From: Pseudoalteromonas sp. T1lg88
GTDB lineage: Bacteria; Pseudomonadota; Gammaproteobacteria; Enterobacterales; Alteromonadaceae
Assembly: GCF_002964765.1 (NCBI RefSeq)
Contig: NZ_PQCF01000012.1
Coordinates: forward strand, 1 to 44,867
Length of the DNA stretch: 44,867 nt
Direction of reading: 5' to 3'
Numbering within the stretch: position 1 is the stretch's first letter; each line of letters opens with the position of its first letter. Of the stretch, positions 1-7,191 are shown piece after piece. The position numbers and the translations under genes were made by a program. The notes under the pieces were generated by a model. That model saw only the letters and a program-made list of their open reading frames with translations, had not been told where the DNA came from and ran no database searches.

Positions 1-40
1 GAATTTAATACTGATTGCAACAGCGATTAGTAACCAATTT

Positions 41-156
41 GCTTGGTGACAATAGCGTTCTGGACCCACCTGACCCCATGCCGAACTCAGCAGTGAAACG
101 GAACAGCGCCGATGATAGTGTGGCATTTGCCATGTGAAAGTAGGTCATCACCAGGC
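41..156 (+). rRNA. rrf: 5S ribosomal RNA, last gene of an rrn operon
   Basis: The 116-nt segment carries the 5S core (loop C motif ATGCCGAACTCAG, GATGATAGTGTGG, GTGAAAGTAGG). Its ends pair to form helix I: GCTTGGTGA at 41-49 with TCACCAGGC at 148-156. Bases 1-40 are therefore the end of the 23S-5S spacer of an operon whose 16S and 23S genes lie left of the window. A strong terminator follows 15 nt later. The boundaries come from helix I pairing and may be off by one or two bases. Confidence 0.95.
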
Positions 157-170
157 TCCTATTCAGAAAA

Positions 171-195
171 ACCCGCTCAATGAGCGGGTTTTTTA
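171..195 (+). terminator. Intrinsic terminator of the rrn operon
   Basis: The stem ACCCGCTCA / TGAGCGGGT at 171-189 has almost no loop and is followed by a T run to 195. It lies directly after the 5S gene. Confidence 0.9.
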
Positions 196-196
196 C

Positions 197-330
197 GTTT
201 GGGACCCACCTGACTGGAAGGCCAGCCCCGCCCATGCCGAACTCAGTAGTGAAACGAAACAGCCGGATGGCCGGCCCCGGTCGATGATAGTGTGGCATTT
301 GCCTTGTGAAAGTAGAACATCGTCAGGGCC
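197..330 (+). pseudogene. Degenerate second 5S rRNA copy with two 16-nt hairpin inserts
   Basis: From about 197 the sequence aligns with the intact 5S gene starting at its GCGTTCTGGACCC. The first 16 or so bases, which form the 5' half of helix I, are replaced by terminator sequence, so helix I cannot form. Two insertions of exactly 16 nt interrupt the copy: CTGGAAGGCCAGCCCC at 214-229 in loop C, and CCGGATGGCCGGCCCC around 263-278 beside loop A. The inserts differ at three positions, two of which keep the four-pair stem (CTGG/CCAG against CCGG/CCGG). A functional 5S is unlikely. It would be co-transcribed only by read-through of the terminator ahead of it. Confidence 0.8.
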
Positions 331-343
331 TTATTAAACGAAG

Positions 344-368
344 AACCCAGCCTAGTGCTGGGTTTTTT
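344..368 (+). terminator. Intrinsic terminator after the degenerate 5S copy
   Basis: Stem AACCCAGC (344-351) / GCTGGGTT (357-364), 5-nt loop, continuing into TTTTTT. It sits after the decayed 5S copy just as the first terminator sits after the intact gene. Confidence 0.85.
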
Positions 369-385
369 CGTTTTAAAGACGTGAT

Positions 386-497
386 GTTCTACTTGAACAG
401 GTGACAAAAATGTCGGGAACATTTTTGAACGCCGAAGGCGGCCCGTAGGGCGGAGGGCAGGATAGCCCGGAGTAAAGTAGTCGCTACGAAGTAGCGA
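386..497. repeat. Chain of six consecutive mini-hairpins
   Basis: Six inverted repeats follow one another with short gaps: GTTC-TACTT-GAAC (386-398), CAAAAATGT-CGGGA-ACATTTTTG (405-427), CGCC-GAA-GGCG (430-440), GCCC-GTA-GGGC (441-451), GGGC-AGGATA-GCCC (455-468) and TCGCTAC-GAA-GTAGCGA (481-497). No reading frame crosses the block. Such dense folding suggests an intergenic repeat element or a structured RNA tail of the rrn transcript. I do not recognise a named family. Confidence 0.6.
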
Positions 498-516
498 ACC
501 AGCGCCTTATTAAAGA

Positions 517-546
517 AACCCGTTGCAGCAATGCAGCGGGTTTTTT
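517..546 (+). terminator. Third intrinsic terminator downstream of the rrn operon
   Basis: Stem AACCCGTTGCA (517-527) / TGCAGCGGGTT (532-542) with one G-T pair, then a T run. The bases before it (GCCTTATTAAAGAAACCC) repeat those before the second terminator, so this looks like a further copy of a 5S-tail-plus-terminator unit. Confidence 0.8.
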
Positions 547-975
547 GCTTTCTGGCTTATGACTACAAAGCGGTTTATAACCAAGCTATAACACTCGAAT
601 AGCTGAGCCTTATTGTTATATAAGAGGTGGCGCGGTTGAGAGTGGTTTCAACAATACTTCCCTGTAGCTTGGTTACATCGCTTGTCCCCCTCCTAGCAGA
701 CCTCGTCACCTTCAAGTGGCATGAGTGAAACTGTTCACTCACTTAATTCCACTTTCAGCCATGCAGTATTGAATACGTCCTGTACTCACCCCTTCGGGCC
801 AGCTAACGCTGTTCAAATCTGTTCCAGACAGATTTGTCACCTCAGAAGCTTCGAAGCAGTGCTTCGGTCTTCTTCGTCTAACAAAACCTTACAATGAATT
901 GTTTGCCTTAATAACAGGAAAAGCGATACAAATAGGTAATAATTAGGGTAATTCTTCACCGTTTGGCTTAATGGA
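547..975. other. Non-coding gap with nested inverted repeats
   Basis: No convincing reading frame or RNA gene was found here. It contains an imperfect cruciform with outer arms AAGTGG (714-719) and CCACTT (749-754) around inner arms TGAGTGAA (722-729) and TTCACTCA (734-741). Two more hairpins follow: CAAATCTG (814-821) / CAGATTTG (829-836), and CGAAGC (852-857) / GCTTCG (861-866). The promoter of the operon that starts at 982 should lie in the AT-rich stretch from 895 to 960, but no -35/-10 pair stands out. Confidence 0.5.
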
Positions 976-981
976 GTGCCT

Positions 982-1512
982 ATGCGAGTTGTGTTGTTAT
1001 GCTTATTGCTTGCAGGTCTGCCCCTGGCTGCGTCGCAAGCGCCAATACAAACGGCTTACGACTGTACTGCCGTGGAAATAGATGAAATCGATCCGGCTAC
1101 TTTGACTAAGCAGGAGCGTATTAAGTTAATGGAAAATGCGCTGCTTGATTCGGTAAATAAATACAGCACCTGTTTGGATAAGGTGCAGCAGCAAATGGCC
1201 AGCGATCAGGCCCAAGCCAGCGCATCGGCTCAGGGGCAGGAACAGCAAGACGCGCAGGCCCAGTCTCAGTCCCAAGGAACTAGTACTGAACAAATGACCC
1301 AAGAATTGCCCTTATCAACCCAAGATCCAGCGCTTACCAAGGAGCAGGAAAAAATGAAATCCGGCGGTGGTCGGGCGCAACAGGTGGTTAAGCCTAAGGA
1401 TAACGATTCTATTATTTGCACCATGCTCTATGAAGAGATCACCAAAGAAACAAACGATGCCACCAAGCAGGCGTTAATTAAGCAATATGAAGACTACAAT
1501 TGCACTAAGTAA
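982..1512 (+). CDS. Exported Gln/Ala-rich protein with four cysteines, first gene of the VWA/ExbB-type operon
   Basis: Function unknown. The product of 176 residues starts with a signal peptide (MRVVLLCLLLAGLPLAASQA, cleavage near residue 20). The mature part has two Cys in its N-terminal third (YDC, STC), a low-complexity Gln/Ala/Ser linker at about residues 70-125, and two Cys near the C-terminus (IICT, NCTK). This would allow two disulfides in the periplasm. ATG 982 is preferred over GTG 976 because GGAG at 973-976 sits five bases upstream. The gene is 16 bp ahead of the lipoprotein gene and on the same strand as seven further genes, so it probably contributes an exported part of their complex. 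No known family is recognised. Confidence 0.75.
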   Translation: MRVVLLCLLLAGLPLAASQAPIQTAYDCTAVEIDEIDPATLTKQERIKLMENALLDSVNKYSTCLDKVQQQMASDQAQASASAQGQEQQDAQAQSQSQGTSTEQMTQELPLSTQDPALTKEQEKMKSGGGRAQQVVKPKDNDSIICTMLYEEITKETNDATKQALIKQYEDYNCTK

Positions 1513-1528
1513 GCAAAGGTATTGAGAT

Positions 1529-2791
1529 ATGATATCTAAGAACCCTTATAGGCTAGCTGCGCTGTTGATCATAATGATGGTCACCCTCAGTGCCTGCCAA
1601 TCGACCTCAAACAAGAATACTCGTAATGCTCCCCTAGCGGTCGGTCCGAACGCAATGGGGCAGGACTCATACAGCACAGCTAAGGCGCTACCTCAGAGCG
1701 ATATTTTTTTAGATGTTGCGGTGCCGGTATTTGATCCAGGCTTACCCATGGACGGCAATAAGGTCGATTATGATGAGTTGGATGAAATGGATATTTGGCC
1801 GCAATTGCGTCGTGCCGAGGCCAAGCGCTTTGCGGTAGAGACCAAGCGCGCCATTGCTGCTACTCAGGCTTTCGGCTCTGTGTCTGTGGTGCCCGATGCC
1901 AATACCAGTGCCGATTTATACGTGCTGGGTACGGTATTGCACTCTGACTCCGAGTTTGTGCGTCTTGAGGTAACCGTGGTCGATAGCAGTGGTGAGCCTC
2001 TGGATAGCGAAGAGTTTGAGCATCAGGTGTCCAAGAGTTATTTCCGCGACGCCTTAAATGAAGGCAAAGATCCCTATCAGCCGGTGTTTGATCAGGTGGC
2101 TGACTATGTTTACCGGCTGTTGATGGATCTTTCCGAGCAACAAAAGCAGACCTTGAAAAACACCACTTTAGTACGTTATGCCCATTATTATTCTCCCGAG
2201 GCCTTTAAGGACTATCTCAAGGTATCTATCGACCGTAAGAACGGCACCCGTTTTTACAAGTATGAGCTTAATGGCCTGCCAGCGGCTGACGATGCCATGT
2301 TGCAACGCATTGAGGTGCTGCGTAATCAAGAAATGTTGTTTGTCGATCGTCTCCAGGATCAGTTCGATGTATTCCAACAAAGCACAGATGATCCTTATCA
2401 CGAATGGCAGCGTGAAACCTTACCCGAGGCTGTCAGGGCACGAGAGGCCCGTGCCGAGCGTAATACCAAGGCCGTGGTCGGTGCCCTAGGCTTTATAGCT
2501 GCCCTGGCGCTGGGCAACAACAGTAACTCAACTTCCACTTCGGTGGCTAAAACAGCAGGTGCCCTGGGCAGTGTTTGGCTGTTAAAGGATGCCTATCAAG
2601 CGAATCATAACCTTAAAGTGGCCTCAGCGGTGATCGATGAAATGGGTCAGGGTCTGGACTTAACCCTTAGTCCTCAGGTAATGGAATTTAACGAGCAGCA
2701 GGTTGAATTAAGCGGTACCGCCGCCGAGCAGTATCAGCAATGGAAAGCTCATTTAAGGAAGATGTATCATCTTGAAACCAGTGCCAATTAA
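1529..2791 (+). CDS. Predicted outer-membrane lipoprotein of the VWA/ExbB-type operon
   Basis: A 420-residue lipoprotein: the N-terminal signal ends in the lipobox LSAC, so the mature protein begins at the Cys near residue 23 and is lipid-anchored. Residue +2 is Gln, not the inner-membrane retention signal Asp, so outer-membrane sorting is expected. Residues about 55-210 form an alpha/beta domain (LDVAVPVFDPG...DLYVLGTV) that recalls periplasmic CsgG/TolB-N-like lipoproteins, a weak resemblance. A Gly/Ala-rich hydrophobic stretch at about 315-355 could insert in or lie on the membrane. It would link the inner-membrane stator-like proteins of this operon to the outer membrane. The exact role is unknown. 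Confidence 0.8.
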   Translation: MISKNPYRLAALLIIMMVTLSACQSTSNKNTRNAPLAVGPNAMGQDSYSTAKALPQSDIFLDVAVPVFDPGLPMDGNKVDYDELDEMDIWPQLRRAEAKRFAVETKRAIAATQAFGSVSVVPDANTSADLYVLGTVLHSDSEFVRLEVTVVDSSGEPLDSEEFEHQVSKSYFRDALNEGKDPYQPVFDQVADYVYRLLMDLSEQQKQTLKNTTLVRYAHYYSPEAFKDYLKVSIDRKNGTRFYKYELNGLPAADDAMLQRIEVLRNQEMLFVDRLQDQFDVFQQSTDDPYHEWQRETLPEAVRAREARAERNTKAVVGALGFIAALALGNNSNSTSTSVAKTAGALGSVWLLKDAYQANHNLKVASAVIDEMGQGLDLTLSPQVMEFNEQQVELSGTAAEQYQQWKAHLRKMYHLETSAN

Positions 2792-2830
2792 GCGCCTGCC
2801 ATTTTCAGTAATAAAGAACACAAGGTATTA

Positions 2831-4288
2831 GTGGTGGGCGAAGATAAGAAGACGAGCTTAGATCAGCAGCTGCAACAGCAAACCTCGGCCCGCGGGGCAA
2901 AGCTCAATACCTATATGCTAGTTGTTGCTGTAACTCTGGCTTTAGTGTTGGCGGTGAGTGTTTGGTATGCCTTAAGTGAGGATGCGGCGATGCCTTCGGC
3001 ACACATCACATCAGTGCCAAGTGCTGAACTGGCTATTCCCCTTAATAGTGCTGCGAACGAGGTGCTGCGTGAGCAAGTGCAACAGGCCATTTTAACCTTT
3101 GAGCAGCAACACCAAGCCTTGCTAACTAACGAACAGGTGATTGCTTTCGCCCCCGAGCGACAAGTACAGGCCAAAGGTGCTTTTGAGGTTGCCCTCACGG
3201 CCTTTGCACAAGGCCAGTTTAGTCAGGCTCAGGTGTATTTACAGCAGGCCGATGAACTGGCAACCGAGTTATCAGTACAATGGCAGCAAGCCATAGATAG
3301 CTGGTATCAGCAGGCATTAAAGGCCCTAGAGGAGAAACGTCCGCAAGAAGCCAGGCTTTATGTGGATAAGATGTATGCGCTCAATGAAGAGGATGCGCGC
3401 ATCGATACCTTGCAACAGCAGATCCAAGCCTTTACCCAGCAGCAAAGTCTAAGGCGTGATTATCAGGGGGCCGTGGCGGAGCGCGATATAGATAAACAGG
3501 CGGCGGTGTTGGCGCAACTTGTGGCACTGCAACCCGAAAACCAGGAGTTGCAGGATAAACTTAATGCTGCCGAGGAAAGCATACGTAAACGCCAAGTTGC
3601 CCAGGCGGTCAAAGAGGCGCAGCAGGCCTTGGTACAGCAAGACTTTATCTTGGCCGAGCAGGCGATTACACAATTGCAGCGTTTAAAAGCCGACGGCGAC
3701 ACCCTGAATTTATTGCGCGCGCAACTGAGTAAACAGCAGCGCCAGCTGAGTACCGAGCGCACCCGCGCCTTGTTAGTTGCCGCCAGCGAACAGCAAGAGT
3801 GGCAGCAGGTAGAGAGCCTAGCGCAGCAGTATTTGGCGCGCGCCCCCGGTGATAGCACCATTACCCACTTGTTGACCCGTGCCAAACAGGTATTGGCGGC
3901 GCAGCGCGCTTTAAGTATTTATACGGCGCGGCCCGAGCGTTTAAGCGACAGTAATATTCGCGCTCAGGCCGAGGCGGCGGTGACTAAGGCCCAGCCCTAT
4001 GCCCCTTACTCGCAGCAATTGGCAAACAGCATCGAAGAGTTGAATCAACACCTGAGTCACTTTAGCACTCCCATCGCCGTGACCTTGCTGTCCGATGAGC
4101 AAACCCAGGTACGCATTTATGGCGTTGAACAGCTTGGCGAGTTTGCTCAAAAGCAAGTGATGCTCTTACCCGGCAGTTATACTCTTGAAGGGCGCAGAAC
4201 GGGTTATGTCAGTGTGAAATATGAGCTTGAGGTGAGCGCAACGGATACGCCAATTACGCTTACCATAGCCTGTACACAAAGGATTTAG
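2831..4288 (+). CDS. Inner-membrane anchored TPR/coiled-coil periplasmic protein
   Basis: About 485 residues, with GTG start 2831 or 2834 after an AAGG element. Residues 1-25 are polar and cytoplasmic, and one membrane helix follows (LNTYMLVVAVTLALVLAVSV). The rest is periplasmic: Gln- and Ala-rich helical hairpins typical of TPR or coiled-coil scaffolds (for example QARLYVDKMYALNEEDARI). The last 75 or so residues form a small beta domain resembling a PEGA repeat (VMLLPGSYTLEGRRTGYVSV). This fits a scaffold that binds other periplasmic parts of the machine. Its stop codon overlaps the possible GTG start of the next gene, pointing to translational coupling. Family not named. Confidence 0.8.
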   Translation: MVGEDKKTSLDQQLQQQTSARGAKLNTYMLVVAVTLALVLAVSVWYALSEDAAMPSAHITSVPSAELAIPLNSAANEVLREQVQQAILTFEQQHQALLTNEQVIAFAPERQVQAKGAFEVALTAFAQGQFSQAQVYLQQADELATELSVQWQQAIDSWYQQALKALEEKRPQEARLYVDKMYALNEEDARIDTLQQQIQAFTQQQSLRRDYQGAVAERDIDKQAAVLAQLVALQPENQELQDKLNAAEESIRKRQVAQAVKEAQQALVQQDFILAEQAITQLQRLKADGDTLNLLRAQLSKQQRQLSTERTRALLVAASEQQEWQQVESLAQQYLARAPGDSTITHLLTRAKQVLAAQRALSIYTARPERLSDSNIRAQAEAAVTKAQPYAPYSQQLANSIEELNQHLSHFSTPIAVTLLSDEQTQVRIYGVEQLGEFAQKQVMLLPGSYTLEGRRTGYVSVKYELEVSATDTPITLTIACTQRI

Positions 4289-4293
4289 TGGTT

Positions 4294-6282
4294 ATGTCAG
4301 AGCTAGACGCACAATTAAAACAACGACAAAAAAGCAGCTTGCTACCCTTGCTGATCGCCAGCTGCCTGGCGCTGATGAGTGTGGCGGCCATAGTGATCTA
4401 TCTGTTTATCGCTAAGGGACATGCTATTAAGGTCTTGCCCGTCGAGGCCCAAGAGCAGGCGCAGGTTGAGATTACTGCTGGGTTTGGCTTTGTGACCGAT
4501 GAGCTGGTCTATCGCTTTGCCAGCGACGTGAAAATTAAGGTCTCCTCTGCCACCTATTTTGCTCAGGAGCTAGTGCTGACAGACACCAGCCCCGCCGTCG
4601 TGACTATAGAGCTCAAACCCCGCCCAGGTACCTTGGTGGGCAAGGTCGCTCAGCCCTATGGCGAACATACCTTGTGGGTTGTTGATGGCCGCTTGCTGGC
4701 CAAAGGGGCGACCATTAGCGAGACACTGGGTGAAGGCGAATACACGCTCAGTATCGAAAATCCCTATTATCAAAACCAGCAGCAGGCGCTGATAATGGCA
4801 CGGGCGCAAACGACCGAGGTAAGCCCTGAGTTAGCTCCCATCTCCGGGGTATTGGATCTGGCATCCATTCCCAATGGCGCAGAGGTCTATATGGGTGGTA
4901 AAAGCCTGGGTAAAACTCCTTTGCGACACACCTTGGCCGGAGGTAGTTATATTCTGGAGTTGCATAAGCCGGGTTATGAGCCGAGTATTGAGAATGTGGA
5001 AATTACCGAGCAATATTCGAGTGTTACCCGCCAATACCAACTTAAACCCGAACAAGCCTATTTGGAGATAACCCTGGATCCCGAGGGTGGCAGCCTGTTT
5101 ATTGATGGTCAGAAGGTGGCGCCGGGGCATGTGGCCGTGGATGCCAATACCATGCACAGGGTGCGCTATGACAAGCCAGGCTATTACAGCTTTAACAGCA
5201 AGGTGATCCTGCCCCCCAAGGAGCAAAAATTCTACGCCATTACCCTAAAGCCGGAGCAAGGCAAGGTCAGCGTGCGCAGCAATGTCGAGGCCGAGGTCTA
5301 TATTAATGGTCAGTTACGAGGTAAAACACCGCTGAGCAAGATCCTGCCTGCTACCGCTCATGAAATTAAGGTGAGCAAACCCGGGTACCGTACTGTGGTT
5401 AAAACCCTGACTCCAAGCGCCAAACACGCCTCTACGGTGGATGTCACCTTGCTAACGGAGTTTGATGCCCGCCGTCAGGAGGGGCGCCCCCTATTTGTTT
5501 CTACTCTGGGCATGGAGCTGCAGCAATTTAATATGACGCCCTTTACCCTGGGCTCACCAGCCAATGAAGTGGGTCGCCAGCGCAATGAGTTCCAGGTGCA
5601 GGTCGATTTCACCCGACCGGTCTGGGTGGGCAAACATGAAGTGACCGAGGCGCAATTTCATGCTTTCGATAAGCAGGTGCCTAAATCCCAATTGCCGGTA
5701 ACTAATATCAGTTGGTTGGCCGCCGCACAATACTGTAACTGGCTCAGTGAACAAGAAGCCCTGGAACCCTATTACCGTATCGTTAAGAACCAGTTTACGG
5801 GTATCAATAAAAAAGCCCGGGGTTATCGTTTGCTGAGCGAGGCGGAATGGGAATGGTTGGCGAAAAAAGCCAAGCGTGCCCGCGCCAGCAAGTATGTGTG
5901 GGGCGACAGCGAGCGGGTGCCTAAGGAAGCGGGTAACTTTGCCGATGCCAACCTTAAGGGCAAGCAGGCATTTTATCTGGCTGACTATCAGGACAGCCAC
6001 GCGGGTAAGGCGCCGGTGGGCAGCTATCGTGCTGATAAGGCCGGTCTTTATGACTTGGCCGGTAATGTTAGTGAATGGGTGTTTGATGTCAGCTCCTATG
6101 TCACCCCGGATTTGAACCGGGTGCACAAGGATTATCTTGGCCCAGGGGGTGGAGGTAACCATATTGCCAAGGGCGGCAACTATCAGTCCGGGCGACTGCA
6201 GGATTTACGGGCGGCGCTAAAAATCGTTACCGATGGTCCCAGTGAAACCATAGGCTTTCGCATCGCCCGTTATGAGAGGTAA
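4294..6282 (+). CDS. Membrane-anchored PEGA-repeat protein with C-terminal formylglycine-enzyme-like (SUMF1) fold
   Basis: About 662 residues. One membrane helix near residues 17-38 is followed by a beta-rich region, then three PEGA repeats (about 185-250, 255-320 and 322-395; each ends in a KPGY motif). PEGA domains are usually surface or periplasmic binding modules. The C-terminal 255 residues match the FGE-sulfatase/SUMF1 fold: WVGKHEVTEAQFHAF, YRLLSEAEWEWLAKKA, GLYDLAGNVSEWVFD and the terminal GFRIARYER. The paired active-site Cys of true formylglycine enzymes are absent at the expected place (GGNYQSGRLQDLRAAL), so a structural or ligand-binding role is likelier than catalysis. ATG 4294 is chosen; GTG 4288, which overlaps the previous stop, is an alternative. 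Confidence 0.85.
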   Translation: MSELDAQLKQRQKSSLLPLLIASCLALMSVAAIVIYLFIAKGHAIKVLPVEAQEQAQVEITAGFGFVTDELVYRFASDVKIKVSSATYFAQELVLTDTSPAVVTIELKPRPGTLVGKVAQPYGEHTLWVVDGRLLAKGATISETLGEGEYTLSIENPYYQNQQQALIMARAQTTEVSPELAPISGVLDLASIPNGAEVYMGGKSLGKTPLRHTLAGGSYILELHKPGYEPSIENVEITEQYSSVTRQYQLKPEQAYLEITLDPEGGSLFIDGQKVAPGHVAVDANTMHRVRYDKPGYYSFNSKVILPPKEQKFYAITLKPEQGKVSVRSNVEAEVYINGQLRGKTPLSKILPATAHEIKVSKPGYRTVVKTLTPSAKHASTVDVTLLTEFDARRQEGRPLFVSTLGMELQQFNMTPFTLGSPANEVGRQRNEFQVQVDFTRPVWVGKHEVTEAQFHAFDKQVPKSQLPVTNISWLAAAQYCNWLSEQEALEPYYRIVKNQFTGINKKARGYRLLSEAEWEWLAKKAKRARASKYVWGDSERVPKEAGNFADANLKGKQAFYLADYQDSHAGKAPVGSYRADKAGLYDLAGNVSEWVFDVSSYVTPDLNRVHKDYLGPGGGGNHIAKGGNYQSGRLQDLRAALKIVTDGPSETIGFRIARYER

Positions 6283-6285
6283 GGT

Positions 6286-6405
6286 ATGAAACGTAAAGGC
6301 ATATTACTGGTGCTGGCCTTAGTCTTGGTCGGCGCCGTCACTTCGGTCGCGATGGCGGCAAAAATCAGTTTGGACTCACCGGCCACCTTCCCGGTGGATA
6401 TCTAA
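6286..6405 (+). CDS. 39-residue exported or membrane mini-protein
   Basis: A short frame fills the gap between the PEGA/SUMF1 gene (3 bp after its stop) and the channel gene (10 bp before its start). The peptide has a Lys/Arg-rich start (MKRKG), a strong hydrophobic core (ILLVLALVLVGAVTSV) and a possible signal peptidase site AMA|AK. Cleavage would release only AKISLDSPATFPVDI. AAGG directly precedes the ATG. Codon use and exact packing in the operon argue that it is translated. It could be a small membrane subunit of the channel complex or a secreted peptide; nothing in the sequence decides which. Confidence 0.7.
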   Translation: MKRKGILLVLALVLVGAVTSVAMAAKISLDSPATFPVDI

Positions 6406-6415
6406 GGAGCGCATT

Positions 6416-7186
6416 ATGGTAACGGACAATACCCGCATGAATTTGCCGCCGCTGGTGTCTATCGGCATCTTTATTGTTACCGTCGTTGTGGTGCACTTGC
6501 TGTATCAAGGGGTGATCCGCCCTGCGGCGGAAGCCGCTATTGCCGCCCATGGCAGTGGTGCCACGACTAATCTTTGGGTGATCTTAAAAGATGCCGAGCA
6601 GCAGGCTTGTATGACCTTGGGGTTGTTCTGTCTGATCCTGATGGGCTACAAGTATTATCGTATCGTCACCAAGGAAGAGCCGGTCTTTACCTTTGACTAT
6701 CTGCGCTCTTTCCCCAAGGAGGAGGAGCTGAATGTGGATGAAGCACTGGCGTTTTTAGAAGAAGGGGAGAGTGCAAAAAATAGCTCTGTGGCCACCTGGA
6801 TCAATTGCTTACGTCGCTATAAAAACACCCAAAATGTGCAGCATGCCGCCGATGCTATTCGTGATAGCGTTGAATCTCTGGCGGCGCAACTGGAGGCGGG
6901 TAACGCCACCATTCGCTACTTTATCTGGGCCATTCCCAGTATTGGTTTTGTTGGCACCGTACGCGGTATTGGCTCGGCCCTGGCAAAAGCTGAAGAGGCG
7001 GTGGCCGGTGATATCGCCGGTATGGTGGATAAGCTCGGGGTCGCCTTTAACTCGACCCTAGTTTCGCTGTTGCTTTCTATCCTCTTGATGTATGTGCTAT
7101 TTCATCTTAATAACCGCCAGGATGAAATGGTGCTCAAAACCAAGAACAACTGTGAAACCCATCTGTTAACCCATCTGCATAAGTAG
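6416..7186 (+). CDS. TolQ/ExbB/MotA-type ion-channel subunit
   Basis: A 256-residue inner-membrane protein with four predicted helices: about 10-31, 64-84, 166-188 and 207-230. The cytoplasmic loop between helices 2 and 3 is long and acidic, as in the MotA/TolQ/ExbB family. Helix 3 has the family signature IPSIGFVGTVRGIG with Thr181, and helix 4 has GVAFNSTLVSL; these Thr/Ser residues line the ion path in known members. In TolQR, ExbBD and MotAB a pentamer surrounds a dimer of a single-helix partner. The two genes that follow supply partners with exactly such a helix. AGGAG lies a few bases upstream of ATG 6416. The family call is firm; which ion is used is unknown. Confidence 0.88.
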   Translation: MVTDNTRMNLPPLVSIGIFIVTVVVVHLLYQGVIRPAAEAAIAAHGSGATTNLWVILKDAEQQACMTLGLFCLILMGYKYYRIVTKEEPVFTFDYLRSFPKEEELNVDEALAFLEEGESAKNSSVATWINCLRRYKNTQNVQHAADAIRDSVESLAAQLEAGNATIRYFIWAIPSIGFVGTVRGIGSALAKAEEAVAGDIAGMVDKLGVAFNSTLVSLLLSILLMYVLFHLNNRQDEMVLKTKNNCETHLLTHLHK

Positions 7187-7191
7187 CCAAG

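Noticed and set aside
5..337. Open frames on both strands across the 5S region
   Set aside because: They are read through the 5S gene, its decayed copy and terminators, so they are not protein genes.
3463..3885. Cys-rich minus-strand frame inside the TPR gene
   Set aside because: It is an antisense shadow caused by Gln/Ala-rich codons (CAG, GCC) of the real gene.
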